Source: Conchocele bisecta (Eukaryota > Mollusca > Bivalvia > Lucinida > Thyasiridae). From it: 64,000 nucleotides of DNA. The position numbers were made by a program, and so were the translations under genes. The stretch lies in assembly GCA_029237695.1 (NCBI GenBank), contig CM055275.1, positions 84,748,068-84,812,067 on the forward strand, in the 5' to 3' direction. Below, piece after piece: positions 20,931-31,070 of this stretch. Under the pieces are notes generated by a model. That model did not search any database. It was not told where the DNA came from and was given only the letters and a program-made list of their open reading frames with translations. How positions within the stretch are numbered: position 1 is the first letter of the stretch; every line of letters begins with the position of its first letter.

Positions 20931-21205
20931 CGGAAGATCATAGGGATTATTGGAAACGAGAAGATAAGGAGGGGGGTTGAAACAGCCCGGGTAGGGTGAA
21001 ATCACGCAACCGCCGGGAAATTGGGATTATGAACGGGGAAAGTGGGTGGGAGTAAGAGTCGCGGTCCGGGGGAACCCGAGGGTGATTGGGGGATATGGGA
21101 TCGGTGGATATCAGGACGGATATTACTCAGGGGGAAGCGGGGATGAAAAAGGCAGTTTGGTTTTTGGGAACCAGGGAACTAGACCTTACTACGGCTGGGA
21201 AGTGG
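20931..21205. other. G/purine-rich block interrupting the satellite
   Basis: About 275 bp of unusually G-rich sequence (GGAGGGGGGTTGAAACAGCC, GGGGGAACCCGAGGGTGATT) unlike anything else in the window. It could be a real insertion or a consensus artefact within a tandem array. Confidence 0.5.
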
Positions 21206-21556
21206 AAAACTTTCCATGGGTGTCTGGTTTAGAGAGAGGTTTCAATGGTATGTTGCCATGGGTGTCTTGGTTTTTAGGAGAGGTTTCACTGGGAAGTTTC
21301 CATGGGTGTCTGGTTTAGAGAGGTTTCACTGGGAAGTTTCCATGGGTGTCTGGTTTAGAGTCCGGTTTAGAGAGTTCCCATGGGTGTCTGGTTTAGAGAG
21401 GTTTCACTGGGAAGTTTCCAGGGTGTCCGGTTTGGAGTCCGGTTTAGAGAGTTCCCTGTGTGGTTTAGAGAGGTTTATGAGTTCCAGGGTGTCGGTTTGG
21501 AGTCCGGTTTGGAGAGAGTTCCCATGGGTGTCTGGTTTAGAGAGGTTTCATGATAA
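21206..21556. repeat. Satellite array 1b (same unit as 1a), with scrambled units
   Basis: Further GGTGTCTGGTTTAGAGAGG units, several truncated or fused (GTCCGGTTTGGAGTCCGGTT). Confidence 0.85.
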
Positions 21557-21777
21557 TTTGTCTCGTTAATTGGTGCCATGGCTGGCGTTGTTAATTACCT
21601 CTCAGGCCCAGCCGTGATCTAGCGGCGTCCTATTGATCCAAGCCGGACATTTACAACACTGCATAGGAAATGGTCAACCGGCCAGTCATTATAGCTGGCC
21701 GTTTTACGTCCTTATTCACCGAATCTGGTCTATTCGCTGTTTCACATAAAAAACGCCACAGAGTTATATAAATATGT
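21557..21777. other. Short repeat-poor island
   Basis: TCGTTAATTGGTGCCATGGC, GTTGTTAATTACCTCTCAGG and a small AACCGGCCAGTCATTATAGC hairpin. No ORF or family repeat. Confidence 0.3.
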
Positions 21778-21780
21778 TAA

Positions 21781-22018
21781 CCCTTAGACCACTACTCACA
21801 ACAATTGTCGTTTGATGTTGCTTTTATATCTTGCCTTATTTCTTAATAAAAACATGTTTTGACAGCACTTCAGAATCATTTCCAATGGAAATGATTCTGA
21901 AGTGCTGTCAAAGCATGTTTTAAATTATTCTAAAGTGTTGTCATTTTTTTGATGATAAAAAGTGTTAAATAGAAAATAAACAGCGGACGACAAAAACATT
22001 AAGATAGCAGTCTAAGGG
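21781..22018. mobile_element. C-family TTAA MITE, full-length copy
   Basis: TTAA at 21777 and 22019. CCCTTAGACCACTACTCACA to TAGCAGTCTAAGGG, core CAGAATCATTTCCAATGGAA. A second arm segment (TTATTCTAAAGTGTTGTCA) follows the palindrome. Confidence 0.92.
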
Positions 22019-22133
22019 TTAAAAACAATCAGCTTCAATTCCGAATACTTTCTATGTATTGCCTAAGCGCAGCATGATGCAATTTGACTCCTTACTGATC
22101 AACTGAAATATTTCATTTACAAATGTATTCCAC

Positions 22134-22665
22134 TTTGAAACCTGCCCAAATTTTATGGCCATATTAACAATGCAAAAACAATATTTTTTTTGTTAATATT
22201 AAATTTTATCAAAATTTAAGAATGAGCCTTCTTTTCATGTGAATTTGGTCAAATATTGATTTTATTACGAAAAATGAGTTTTCAATGCGAGTTTAACATG
22301 GGGTAAAAATAGGTGGACAACCTGGAGGAGGAGTCAAAAAATGATAATTTTTGGAAATTGATTCTGAAATCTAGCTCGATAGCTTGGAAATGATCTAAGA
22401 AAACGAAAGTAAAATTTTTAAAATCGGTCCACTATTTCTGAAATTAGAAAAATTTCCCCATGTTAAATCCCCATACATATTCACAGAATTAACATGTGGA
22501 AATTGTTTTTTTCGCAATAAAATCAATATTGGACAAAATTTCACGAAATAAAAATTAGGCTCATTCTTAAATTTTGCTATAATTTAATATTATCGAAAAG
22601 TATATTGTTTTTGCATTATTTATATAGCCGTAAAATGTGGGCAGGTTTCGAGAAACAGTCATCTA
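22134..22665. mobile_element. About 530-bp palindromic element with GAAACCTGCCCAAATTTTA ends
   Basis: Left GAAACCTGCCCAAATTTTAT and right GTAAAATGTGGGCAGGTTTC. Arms carry AATGAGCCTTCTTTTCATG and mirror. No ORF. A half copy is at 1858. Confidence 0.8.
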
Positions 22666-22703
22666 CTGTCTACACTCATTAGCTCAAACTCCTGATAACT
22701 CAA

Positions 22704-23074
22704 CAGGGCTCCAGATAAGGAATTAATAATTGAGTGTACGTTATCACTCCATCATTTCTGAATCAATTGGGTATTTCAACATTTTAATTGGGTATAATAA
22801 AATCACACTACTGTTTACACATCAACAGACCGCAATTATTGAATACTTTGCTTGGAAATGAAAACATGTCTTGGCATTTCATTAGAATTGTCTCCTTGGA
22901 GACAATTCTAATGAAATACCAAGATGTGTTTTCATGGAAAATTTGTTTGTTGCTTTCTGCATTATGATGAAGGTGCCACAAATTTTGTATTGCTTTTTCT
23001 ACTTCTGATTTCAATTAGGTTTTTGCTAATTATAATTTGCTATTTAAGCAAATGTGCAGCTTATCTGGAGCATG
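22704..23074. mobile_element. H-family MITE, copy 3
   Basis: CAGGGCTCCAGATAAGGAAT to CTTATCTGGAGCATG, flanked by ACTCAA at 22698 and 23075 (6-bp duplication). Perfect core at about 22875-22917. Confidence 0.88.
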
Positions 23075-23284
23075 ACTCAAAGTAAATTCAATGGAGACCA
23101 TTATCATTTGCTGCCAAAATATGTCTTGTTAACAAATAAGTTAAAACCATGAAAACTGCAGATGACAATATTTGGTTCGCGACTTTTAAGTGTTCAAGTA
23201 CCCCCTACAACGCTGCATGCTGCAACTTAATCCCTTAATAATGCCACACACTTAAAAGGGGCTTAACATCAGTCTCATGGGAAT

Positions 23285-23640
23285 ATTAACAATTTAAATG
23301 CGGGAAACAAATGTTGTCGTCTGCTGCTCTTCATTTTTGTCAAGCCCGCTTGCGGAAAGCTAGACATAGTGATCACAATGACGTCCGGGTGTCCGTGTGT
23401 CCGTGCGTGCGTGCGTCCATCCGTCCGAAATGTGTGTTAAAGTTTTTAAAAATACCAGCAAATGCCTCGGCGGGCTCGACATGCGGGCCGCGGCCATCTG
23501 GTTTTAACTTATTTCTTAACAAAACAAAAACTAACATGTTTTTGCCAATTGGAGATGATTCTCATGTTCTGTCAATATATGTTTTCATGAGAGTTAGATC
23601 TGGTTATACCCATTGTAAGAGTACATGTTGAAATTTTATT
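23285..23640. mobile_element. Degenerate C-like MITE interrupted by a CCGTCC-bearing repeat
   Basis: AATGCGGGAAACAAATGTTG and GTCGTCTGCTG, then an inserted GCTTGCGGAAAGCTAGACAT...CCATCCGTCCGAAATG block (about 23337-23505), then TTATTTCTTAACAAAACAAA and GAGATGATTCTCATG. Confidence 0.45.
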
Positions 23641-23733
23641 ATACCCCACGCATAAAAAGTAAATGTATGTTGAGGGGTAGACAGTTCTCGTCATTTTGGA
23701 TGTCCGTTCATCCGTCCGCAAGATTTGCTTTAA

Positions 23734-23965
23734 CCCTTTCAACACCAAGTAACTTAATAGGATGTACCATGCCAATGTTTCACGCTATTTCATTAATTTT
23801 GTTCATTCAAATTATCCCATTCTTCTAAATGGGTAATCTGTACGACGTTTAAAATTATTAACAAACAGTGGAGATCCTGATGAGACGGCTCGTTACGAGC
23901 CGGCTCATCTGGATCTGCACTGTTTGCAAACATTGTCTCTATAGAGGTCTGTGGTGTTGAAAGGG
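23734..23965. mobile_element. D-family TTAA MITE, copy 5
   Basis: TTAA at 23730 and 23966. CCCTTTCAACACCAAGTAAC to GTGTTGAAAGGG, core GAGACGGCTCGTTACGAGCC. Confidence 0.9.
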
Positions 23966-23966
23966 T

Positions 23967-24369
23967 TAAAGGTACACGCCCAGGGCATTATTATATCAGC
24001 CGTAAATTTCAACACTGATATCAGGGGCAATAATCGTGTTTCCTCAAAATGTTAACAGACATTACTATTTATTCTCTGTATTTATTTTTTGATGTGCAAT
24101 GATCACACTTTATAATCTGTTGAACATATTTTTTCAGGCGACACATTTAATTAGTATAAATAATTAAAATATTTCACGCCTCATTTGCATATGAAAATAG
24201 CCTGATACCACTGCACGTCATTATCTGTAAAATAAATATTACTAAATGATTATACATATAGCGGGCACTCGTAATTTTTCGAACTGGTGGAATAGTGACA
24301 TAGTTATACACTTATTTAATTCCTATAAAGAACATGTTGTGCCTACTGAGTGGGCATGTACCTTTAAAG
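23967..24369 (+). mobile_element. N-family element, copy 2
   Basis: Left TTAAAGGTACACGCCCAGGG and right GTGGGCATGTACCTTTAAAG. Interior CACTGATATCAGGGGCAATA is shared with 60515 and, inverted, with 13540. Confidence 0.75.
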
Positions 24370-24567
24370 TTTTCAGGTACACATAATAATTATCTCTGCA
24401 CCGGAAATCAGATTGATTTGAAACTTCATACTTTGTTATCATCATCCATATTTTCACTCTATGGAAAATTATATTTGTTTGTACAGAAATACAGGTACAG
24501 ATTAAAACCTTGCTCTAGTTTCTTGTGAGGCAGGATGGGGCTATTAAAGCTGGGGGCTACTATTAAC

Positions 24568-24723
24568 CACAGGTTGAAGTAACGGACCGAGGTCTATAAA
24601 TACATTAAATATGCCTAAAAGCATCAATAAATGAAGAAAACAAATTATTTTTTTCTTCATTTATTGATGCTTTTAGGCATATTTAATGTATGGATAGACC
24701 TCGGTCTGTTACTTCAACCTGTG
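24568..24723. repeat. Long hairpin, 72-bp arms
   Basis: CACAGGTTGAAGTAACGGAC... pairs with ...GTTACTTCAACCTGTG with three mismatches and a loop of about 12 nt. Confidence 0.9.
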
Positions 24724-24903
24724 CTATTAGCTAGCAGGCTACTTTTAAGTTTTAGGGGAAGGGTACTATTGGAGTAAATATGGAAAATCGACCAAATACG
24801 GGCTTCGTTGTCGTGAGTCGCGTGCCGCCAGGTCGTTGTTCATTTTAGCCAGGTGTTCCTTTAAGGTGTAGTCGTGTGGAAAATATCCCCACACTCGACT
24901 ACT

Positions 24904-24988
24904 TCTTCAGAGCTCCAGATAATGCGCGTATTTTAGACACTTATTTTTAGCAGAATACGCATTTATTTTGGTATACATCGTTTATTAA
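24904..24988. mobile_element. H-family terminal fragment
   Basis: CAGAGCTCCAGATAATGCGC, then GTATTTTAGACACTTATTTT; truncated at the TTAA of the next MITE. Confidence 0.45.
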
Positions 24989-25213
24989 CCCTTACAATGC
25001 TGAATTAATTTGTGTCGTCTGCTGAATATTTTTTATTTTCCATTTTTCTCATCAAAAACTTGGTTTGGCAGCACTTGAGAATCATTTCCAATGGAAATGA
25101 TCATTTCCAATGGAAATGATTCTAAAATGCTGCCAAACCATGTTTTTACTGAGAGAAAAGAGAAAATATTAATTAACAGCAGACGACTATTTTCGGTTCC
25201 CACATTCTAAGGG
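24989..25213. mobile_element. C-family TTAA MITE, copy
   Basis: TTAA at 24985 and 25214. CCCTTACAATGCTGAATTAA to CCCACATTCTAAGGG. The core CATTTCCAATGGAAATGAT is doubled. Confidence 0.9.
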
Positions 25214-25281
25214 TTAAACCGCCGACATACAAAGTACAATCAAACCTGTGCTAAATAAAGGCCACCTCCAAATATAGAGAA

Positions 25282-25701
25282 TAGTAGGTTAGTGCCGTGA
25301 ATGGGAAAAAATATCCGGCAAGGCTCAAGAATTTCTTTATTTCTCATCAGAAGTATATGTTGTGACCATTCATTTGAACCGTCTCGCCGAGACGGTTCAA
25401 ATGAGTGGTCACAACATATACTTTGGTTGAGAAATAAAGGAAATAGATAGGTTAGTGCCGTGAATGGGAAAAAATATCTGGCAAGGCTCAGGAAACGGGA
25501 TGGGCGAGGCTCTGCTGAGCACATCCCGTTTCCGTGCCGCGCCAGATATTTTTTCCCATTCACGGCACTAACCTACTATTCTATTTATCCCGTCAACACC
25601 TACAAATGGCTGTAAAATGCAAAAATAGTATTGACTGGATATCAAAAATGTTTCACGGCACCGTGTTTCACGGCACATACGCACTGTGTTGACGGGATAA
25701 A
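25282..25701. mobile_element. P-family foldback element, copy 2
   Basis: TAGTAGGTTAGTGCCGTGAA...TTCACGGCACTAACCTACTA with a perfect F-type hairpin inside, then TTATCCCGTCAACACCTACA...CACTGTGTTGACGGGATAAA. Confidence 0.85.
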
Positions 25702-25703
25702 TG

Positions 25704-25783
25704 TGACTTATGGGCTGATCAAATAGCTCCTGCAGCCAGATAATGATCTATATTACATGTTAGAAGCATGATGCGGTGTTTAA
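25704..25783. mobile_element. M-family fragment
   Basis: GTGACTTATGGGCTGATCAA, CCAGATAATGATCTATATTA, GAAGCATGATGCGGTGTTT. Confidence 0.5.
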
Positions 25784-25807
25784 TTCATAGCTATACGTCT
25801 TATATTT

Positions 25808-26283
25808 TCTGGCCCCGTGCAGGCACCGGGGCGGGATCAACTGATCCTGAGAATAGTGCTGCAGTAGCCATTGCTTGTCGTAAAAGGCGACTAAACTGGC
25901 TCAACGATTGGGTTCATACTTTCCGGAACCCACTATACCGGATTTGGCCCTCATGTACATCTTTGGCTTTCTTGTATGTGAGAGTTGAGTCAGGCTATGC
26001 CCCATATATAAAAGTAAGATTAGCGCTAATCCTATTACTTTTAGGGGATGGGATAAATGATGCTGGTGTGGCGAGGGCCTGGCACCAGATCAGGTTGTTC
26101 TAATTTCAGGACTGAATATATATTTTGATTGTAAATATTGAGTTCTGAAGTTGGGATTTACCCCCCTTGGACAGGTGGATACGGGACACGACCCCGTTGA
26201 CCCGTCTGCGTGTAGACTCCCTGAGGCTTGTACCTCTATGTCAGAAAAGCGGACGTTAAACCCTATTCACTCACTCACTCACT
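25808..26283 (+). mobile_element. S-long SINE-like element
   Basis: Most complete copy: GGCACCGGGGCGGGATCAAC, CATTGCTTGTCGTAAAAGGC, ACTTTTAGGGGATGGGATAA, GGCACCAGATCAGGTTGTTC, and the 3' end GCGGACGTTAAACCCTATTC with a CACTCACTCAC tail. No pol III boxes were confirmed. The module is common in molluscan DNA (from memory). Confidence 0.6.
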
Positions 26284-26575
26284 TATATTTTCTGTATCCT
26301 TCTAGCTGAGACCCGGCCATTGTAAAATATGATCACAATAACAGCCCATTCTGTCCTCACGTTTAGCAAATAAAACAGGAATAAAATGATAATCCAGGTC
26401 AAAGTAGGTATATTTACATGTTTATTATTGGTCTATGCAAGTTTTTTAATGGAACTGCAAAGTATTGAGCTGCCCGGTCGTCATAAAATGCCAGGACAGA
26501 ATGGGCTGTTATTTTGACTAAATTTTACAACAGGCGGCTCTCAGTTAGAAGATTACAGATAACATAAAAGGCAGA
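26284..26575. mobile_element. Inverted-repeat element with roughly 75-bp imperfect arms
   Basis: TTCTAGCTGAGACCCGGCCA and AATAACAGCCCATTCTGTCC at the left mirror GGACAGAATGGGCTGTTATT and CTCTCAGTTAGAAG at the right. Confidence 0.7.
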
Positions 26576-26617
26576 TGAAATAGTAAAAGACATCCGTATA
26601 GCTGAGATTATCTAAGC

Positions 26618-26734
26618 TAGGTGTTTCATTGATGGGATAGCGAACAGTGCAGAATCCTAACTGTGCGGATGCACAGGCTGATCTGGATGTTCGTTGGTCG
26701 CAAAACCCATAAGCCACGTTTCACCGGTCACAGC
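26618..26734. mobile_element. M-family half copy
   Basis: GTGTTTCATTGATGGGATAG, GCGGATGCACAGGCTGATCT, to ACCGGTCACAGCC. Confidence 0.6.
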
Positions 26735-26762
26735 CATGGCACATTTTATTTTTGCAAATTAA

Positions 26763-26965
26763 CTCTGCATGCTGGGAAATTTGTGGGCTATAAATAGTTC
26801 AAAACTAGCAGATGACAATTCATTATATTTCCTTTTATTTATCATTATAAATGTCATGAATATGTCTTGGAATTTCATTTTCAAGACATATTTACAGAGA
26901 GAAATAAAACATATACTCGTAATTCGTTTGGCGGATATTTTTGCCGCTTTAAGCATGCAAAAGAG
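26763..26965. mobile_element. B-family TTAA MITE, copy 4 (hairpin half deleted)
   Basis: TTAA at 26759 and 26966. The centre collapses from CTTGGAATTTCATTTTCAAG, so one stem is largely gone. Confidence 0.85.
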
Positions 26966-27216
26966 TTAAATCACATGTATTTCCAATAAACAGTGCTTCA
27001 CATAAGCTTTATATCTAAAGATGATTGTGTCCTCTAATTTCAATGCGTGTTTTAGTACTGCAAATATGGATTGCAGAATTAATTTATCATATGTATTTGC
27101 ATTATAAATGATCAGGGAGTGGGATCACGTGCTTTCTGAATGGCGCGATGTCATGAATTTTGTTGTACATTTGCTTTAATGTCTTTATATACATGATACT
27201 AGTTTGTGGTGATGGG

Positions 27217-27602
27217 CAGCGCTCCAGATAAGCTTCGTAATTGCATCAATACCCAATCAAAATTGCCAAAAACCCAATTGAAATCAGAAGTAGCGAGTAT
27301 CAAAAAGCAATTTTGTGGTACTTTTATCATGCTGCAGAATACAACAGACCACAAATATAGCATATTTGTCTTTGTTTTCCATGAAAACGCATCCTGGTAT
27401 TTCATTAGAATTGTCTCCAAGGAGGCAATTCTAATGAAATGCCAAGACATGTTTTCATTTCGAAGCAAACTATTCAATAATTGCTGTCTGTTGATGTGTG
27501 AACAGTAGTGTGATTTTATTATTACCCAATTACAATTTTGAAATACCCAATTGCTTCAGAAATGATGGAGTGAAAATACTCAATTCCTTATCTGGAGCCC
27601 TG
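27217..27602. mobile_element. H-family MITE, copy 4
   Basis: CAGCGCTCCAGATAAGCTTC to CCTTATCTGGAGCCCTG, flanked by GATGGG on both sides (27211, 27603). Confidence 0.88.
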
Positions 27603-27654
27603 GATGGGCCGTTAAGCACCGTTCCATTCCATTTAATGTCTTTCTAACGGAATG

Positions 27655-28680
27655 ACAAACTAGAGAGGTTTCACTGTATGTGGCGGCTTTAAATAAAAAA
27701 CGGAATGACAAAACTAGAGAGGTTTCACTGTATGTGGAGGCTTTAAATAAACTAGAGGTTTCACTGTAGTGGCGGCTTTAAATAAAAAGAGAGGTTTCAC
27801 TGTATGTGGCGGCTTTAAATAAAACTAGAGAGGTTTCACTGTATGTGGCGGCTTTAAATAAAACTAGAGAGGTTTCACTGTATGTGGCGGCTTTAAATAA
27901 AACTCGGAGAGGTTTCAAAAAACTTTTTTTTGATTATGTGGCGGCTTTAAATAAAACTAGAGAGGTTTCCACTGTATGTGGCGGCTTTAAAAAACTTGAG
28001 GAGTTTTCAAAACTTGGTATTTGGCGGCATTTAAATAAAACTAGAGAGGTTTACTGTATGTGGCGGCTTTAAATAAAACTTAGTTTAGAGGTCACTGTAT
28101 GTAGTGGCGGCTATTTAAATAAAACTAGAGAGGTTTCACTGTATGTGGCGGCTTTAAATAAAACTTGAGAGGTTTCACTGTATGTGGCGGCTTTAAATAA
28201 AACTTGAGAGGTTTCACTGTATGTGGCGGCTTTAAATAAAATTAGAGTCACGTATGTGGCGGCTTTAAATAAAACTTGAGAGGTTTCACTGTATGTGGCG
28301 GCTTTAAATAAAACTAGAGAGGTTTCACTGTATGTGGCGGCTTTAAATAAAACTTGAGAGGTTTCACTGTATGTGGTGGCTTTAAATAAAACTTGAGAGG
28401 TTTCTCTGTATGTGGTGGCTTTAAATCAAACTTGAGAGGGTTCACTGTATTTGGCAGCTTTAAATAAAACTCGAGGTTTCACTGTGTGTTGGCTTTAAAT
28501 AAAACTTGAGAGGTTCTACTGTATGTGGCGGCTTTAAATAAAAGTCTTGAAGGTTTCACTGTATGTTGCAGCTTTAAATAAAACTCGAGAGGTTTCACTG
28601 TATTTTGTGGCTTTTAAATAAGACTAGAGAGGTTGCACTGTATTTGGCGTATTTCGAATAAAACTCTTCAAACGGCTGAC
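27655..28680. repeat. About 40-bp satellite array 2, also L-derived
   Basis: About 25 units of GAGAGGTTTCACTGTATGTG plus GCGGCTTTAAATAAAACTA, with decayed units at the right. Shares only AGAGAGGTTTCACTG with array 1. Confidence 0.92.
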
Positions 28681-28861
28681 TTAGTTGTTCGCAGACTGAA
28701 CAATACGATAATGTTTCGGTGTGAACTGGTCTATACATATTCTATGAACTTCGTAATCTATGAATTTTTTAAATTGAAAAATCGTAACATTATACTTTAG
28801 GCTTTACAATTCAACTAATTTTCTGGCAATTTGTAAAAATAATTTGCTGTAATTGCAGCTA

Positions 28862-29062
28862 AACTTGCATGCTAGCGGTGAAATTAATAGCCAGCAAATT
28901 TGGGGTATTTTTCTTATTTCTCTCTCTCCAAACACAATTCTAATGAAATTCCAAAACATAACCATGATATTTACAGGGAGAAATAAAATAAAATAACGTG
29001 TTGTCTGCTATTTTAAAGTTTGAACTATTTATAGCCCACATGTTTCCCTGGCATGCAAAGAG
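28862..29062. mobile_element. B-family TTAA MITE, copy 5
   Basis: ACTTGCATGCTAGCGGTGAA to CCTGGCATGCAAAGAG before TTAA at 29063; one stem arm is deleted. Confidence 0.75.
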
Positions 29063-29066
29063 TTAA

Positions 29067-29276
29067 CCCGTATTTCATGCTGAGGATATGTCATTTTGTT
29101 TGTGAAAAATTCTAAATATTTTCTTTATATGTGCTTGGAACTATAGTGTCGTAACCACCATTTGGACCGTCTCGTCGAGACAGTTCAAATGAGTGGTCAC
29201 AACATATACTTTCATTGAGAAATAAGAACAATAAAAATGAATTATTTAAAATATTTCATACACATAAAGGTGTGTT
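29067..29276. mobile_element. F-family MITE, copy
   Basis: Shares its left TTAA with the preceding B copy. CCCGTATTTCATGCTGAGGA, hairpin CCATTTGGACCGTCTCGTCG; runs into C sequence at the right with no clear TTAA. Confidence 0.65.
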
Positions 29277-29459
29277 AGGTCGTCTGCTGGAAATGTTTTA
29301 TTTTCAATATTTCTTGACAAAAACCTGGTTTTGACAGCACATGAGAATCGTCTCCACTGGAGACGATTCTCATGTGCTGTCAAAACCAGTTTTTTGTTAA
29401 GAATTAAAGCAAAAATGAAAAACAGCAGACGGCAATTTCCGTCAACAGCGTAGGAAGGG
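29277..29459. mobile_element. C-family TTAA MITE, GTCTCC-core variant
   Basis: GTCGTCTGCTGGAAATGTTT, core GAGAATCGTCTCCACTGGAG, right CAACAGCGTAGGAAGGG then TTAA at 29460. Confidence 0.8.
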
Positions 29460-29672
29460 TTAAGGAATGGATATGAAAAGGTACTGAGTTTGTGAATGTT
29501 TGCCACAATTTAAGAGCGCTTATTTATTCCGTGTAAACAGTGAAGTAACCTCCCTTGTTTCTATTTTTAGGCTGAATATATATTTATTTTGATGGAAATA
29601 TTATCTGATTTTGGGATTTTCTCCGCAATGCAGCAGGTTACATGCGGGATCAAACCCGTTGGCCGGCCTTAA

Positions 29673-29911
29673 CTCTTACACCGCTATGTTATCTTTTGTC
29701 GGCTGCTGTTTATATTCTATTTTCCATTTTTATCACCAAAAACATGCTTTGACAGCACTTTAGAATCATTTCCTACATGCTTTGACAGCACTTTAGAATC
29801 ATTTCCATAGGAAATGATTCTGAAGTGTTGTCGAACCATGTTTTTATTAAGAAATAAGGCTAGATATAAAGCAACAGCAGACGACAATTGTTGTGTGTAG
29901 CGGTCTAAGGC
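29673..29911. mobile_element. C-family TTAA MITE nested in the SINE
   Basis: TTAA at 29669 and 29912; CTCTTACACCGCTATGTTAT to TAGCGGTCTAAGGC. It interrupts the SINE between GGCCGGCC and ATGACCTCAGCTGTTGAT. Confidence 0.88.
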
Positions 29912-29974
29912 TTAAATGACCTCAGCTGTTGATCTATTTTGGGATGGGTTGTGGCCTAGTGGTTAGTACATCTG

Positions 29975-30276
29975 TAGCCGATTTCATCAAAATTGCAAAG
30001 TATACTTATCTAGCAAAGTATACTTTGAGGGAGTAATCATTGATTTTTCCGAAATGCATTATTTCATATAGAACTAATGATTGCATATATTTGATGATTA
30101 AAACTATGCAGAATTATTATACTGAATGTATTACATTATCACAGCCAAAATGGCTGTGATAATGTAATAAATTCAGTATAATAAAAATGAATACATTTAT
30201 CTTAAAATTGAAAATTTCTCCCTCAAAGTATACTTTACTAGGAAAGTATACTTTGCAATGTTGGTGAAATAGGCTA
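29975..30276 (+). mobile_element. A-family MITE, copy 2
   Basis: TAGCCGATTTCATCAAAATT to GAAATAGGCTA. The flanks are inverted copies of GGGATGGGTTGTGGCC-type SINE head, so the whole block 29936-30320 is one large palindrome. Confidence 0.9.
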
Positions 30277-30500
30277 CAGATGTACTAACCCCTAGGCCAC
30301 AACCCATCCCAAAATAGATTTGATTTGATTTATTGGTGTTTAACGGCCTATCGGCTACTGACCTACAATGCGGAGGTTGTAGGTTCAGACCTTGCCTTAG
30401 GCATAACAAATATAGTCTTGAAACTGAGGCCCGACCCTAAATGAGCTTAGCTGCTGCTGGGACATTAAACCCATGTACTTTCACTTGTTTCTATTTTTAG

Positions 30501-30586
30501 GTGAGGAGGTGGGGTCGACATGGCAACAAGGTCAAGGTCAAGGTCAGGGTCAGGGAAACCCGCCACCTAACTACAGTGAATCTCGG
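30501..30586 (+). CDS. TCF4/TCF12-like (da): E-protein exon 2 of the window
   Basis: 86-nt exon, phase 1 to phase 0, acceptor TATTTTTAG and donor GTACGT at 30587. It completes a Gly codon with exon 1, then encodes EEVGSTW, a (QG)n run and NPPPNYSESR. In TCF4 the corresponding segment is the SGSWGNGGHPSPSRN stretch, so the shared features are S-x-W, a Gly-rich run and P-S/N-Y/R at the end. Low complexity makes this exon weak alone; the reading-frame join (28 clean codons) and the position support it. A C-family MITE starts only 13 nt past the donor, and the acceptor tract is duplicated 930 bp upstream. Confidence 0.75.
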
Positions 30587-30603
30587 GTACGTAGAAACCT
30601 TAA

Positions 30604-30786
30604 CCCTTCCTACGCTGTTGACGAAAATTGAGGTCTGCTGTTTTTAATTTTTGCTGTAATTCTTAGCAAAAAACTTGTTTTGACAGCACGTGGAGACGAT
30701 TCTCATGTGCTGTCAAAACCAGGTTTTTGTCGAGAAATATTGAAAATTTCCAGCAGACGACAACATTTAATTCAGCGTAGTACGGG
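30604..30786. mobile_element. C-family TTAA MITE abutting the exon's donor
   Basis: TTAA at 30600 and 30787; CCCTTCCTACGCTGTTGACG to CAGCGTAGTACGGG. Core half-deleted (ACGTGGAGACGATTCTCATG). Confidence 0.88.
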
Positions 30787-30790
30787 TTAA

Positions 30791-30981
30791 CGGCGAGAAA
30801 CAATTTTTGATATCTGCTGATTGTTGAATATTTTTACATCTTATAACAAAAAACATGTTTTGACAGCACATTAGAATCATCTCTATTGGAGACAATTCTC
30901 AGGTGCTGTCACAGCATGTGCTATGTAAATGCTATGTAAATAGCAGACAACAAATTTAAATTCAAACATTCACATTTACCC
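30791..30981. mobile_element. C-family-like TTAA MITE, second in a chain
   Basis: Shares TTAA with its left neighbour; CGGCGAGAAACAATTTTTGA, core TTAGAATCATCTCTATTGGA, right TTCACATTTACCC before TTAA at 30982. Confidence 0.75.
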
Positions 30982-30985
30982 TTAA

Positions 30986-31070
30986 CCCTTACAACGCTGA
31001 ATTAAATTTCGTCGTCTGCTGTTTAATTTTGATTTTCCATTTTTTGAAAACCATGGTTTACAATACATTA
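30986..31070. mobile_element. C-family MITE, left half, third in the chain
   Basis: CCCTTACAACGCTGAATTAA, GTCGTCTGCTGTTTAATTTT, then truncated after AACCATGGTTTA. Confidence 0.7.

Larger units (their letters stand above)
29572..30483 (+). mobile_element. SINE insertion (S1/S2-like) carrying nested C and A MITEs, next to the second exon
   Basis: Flanked by an 18-bp direct repeat CTTGTTTCTATTTTTAGG (29554-29571 and 30484-30501), taken as the target-site duplication. The element starts CTGAATATATATTTATTTTG, includes GGATCAAACCCGTTGGCCGG, and ends CTGGGACATTAAACCCATG. Inside are a C MITE (29673-29911), inverted copies of a tRNA-like GGCCTAGTGGTTAGTAC head, and A copy 2. The duplicated segment is the exon's splice-acceptor tract. 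Confidence 0.75.

Noticed and set aside
20466..21569. Several ORFs reading VSGLERFHWEVSM
   Set aside because: Translations of the L-derived satellite, with the same phrase in several frames.
27806..28072. ORF reading AALNKTREVSLYV
   Set aside because: Translation of satellite 2; frames break with each indel.
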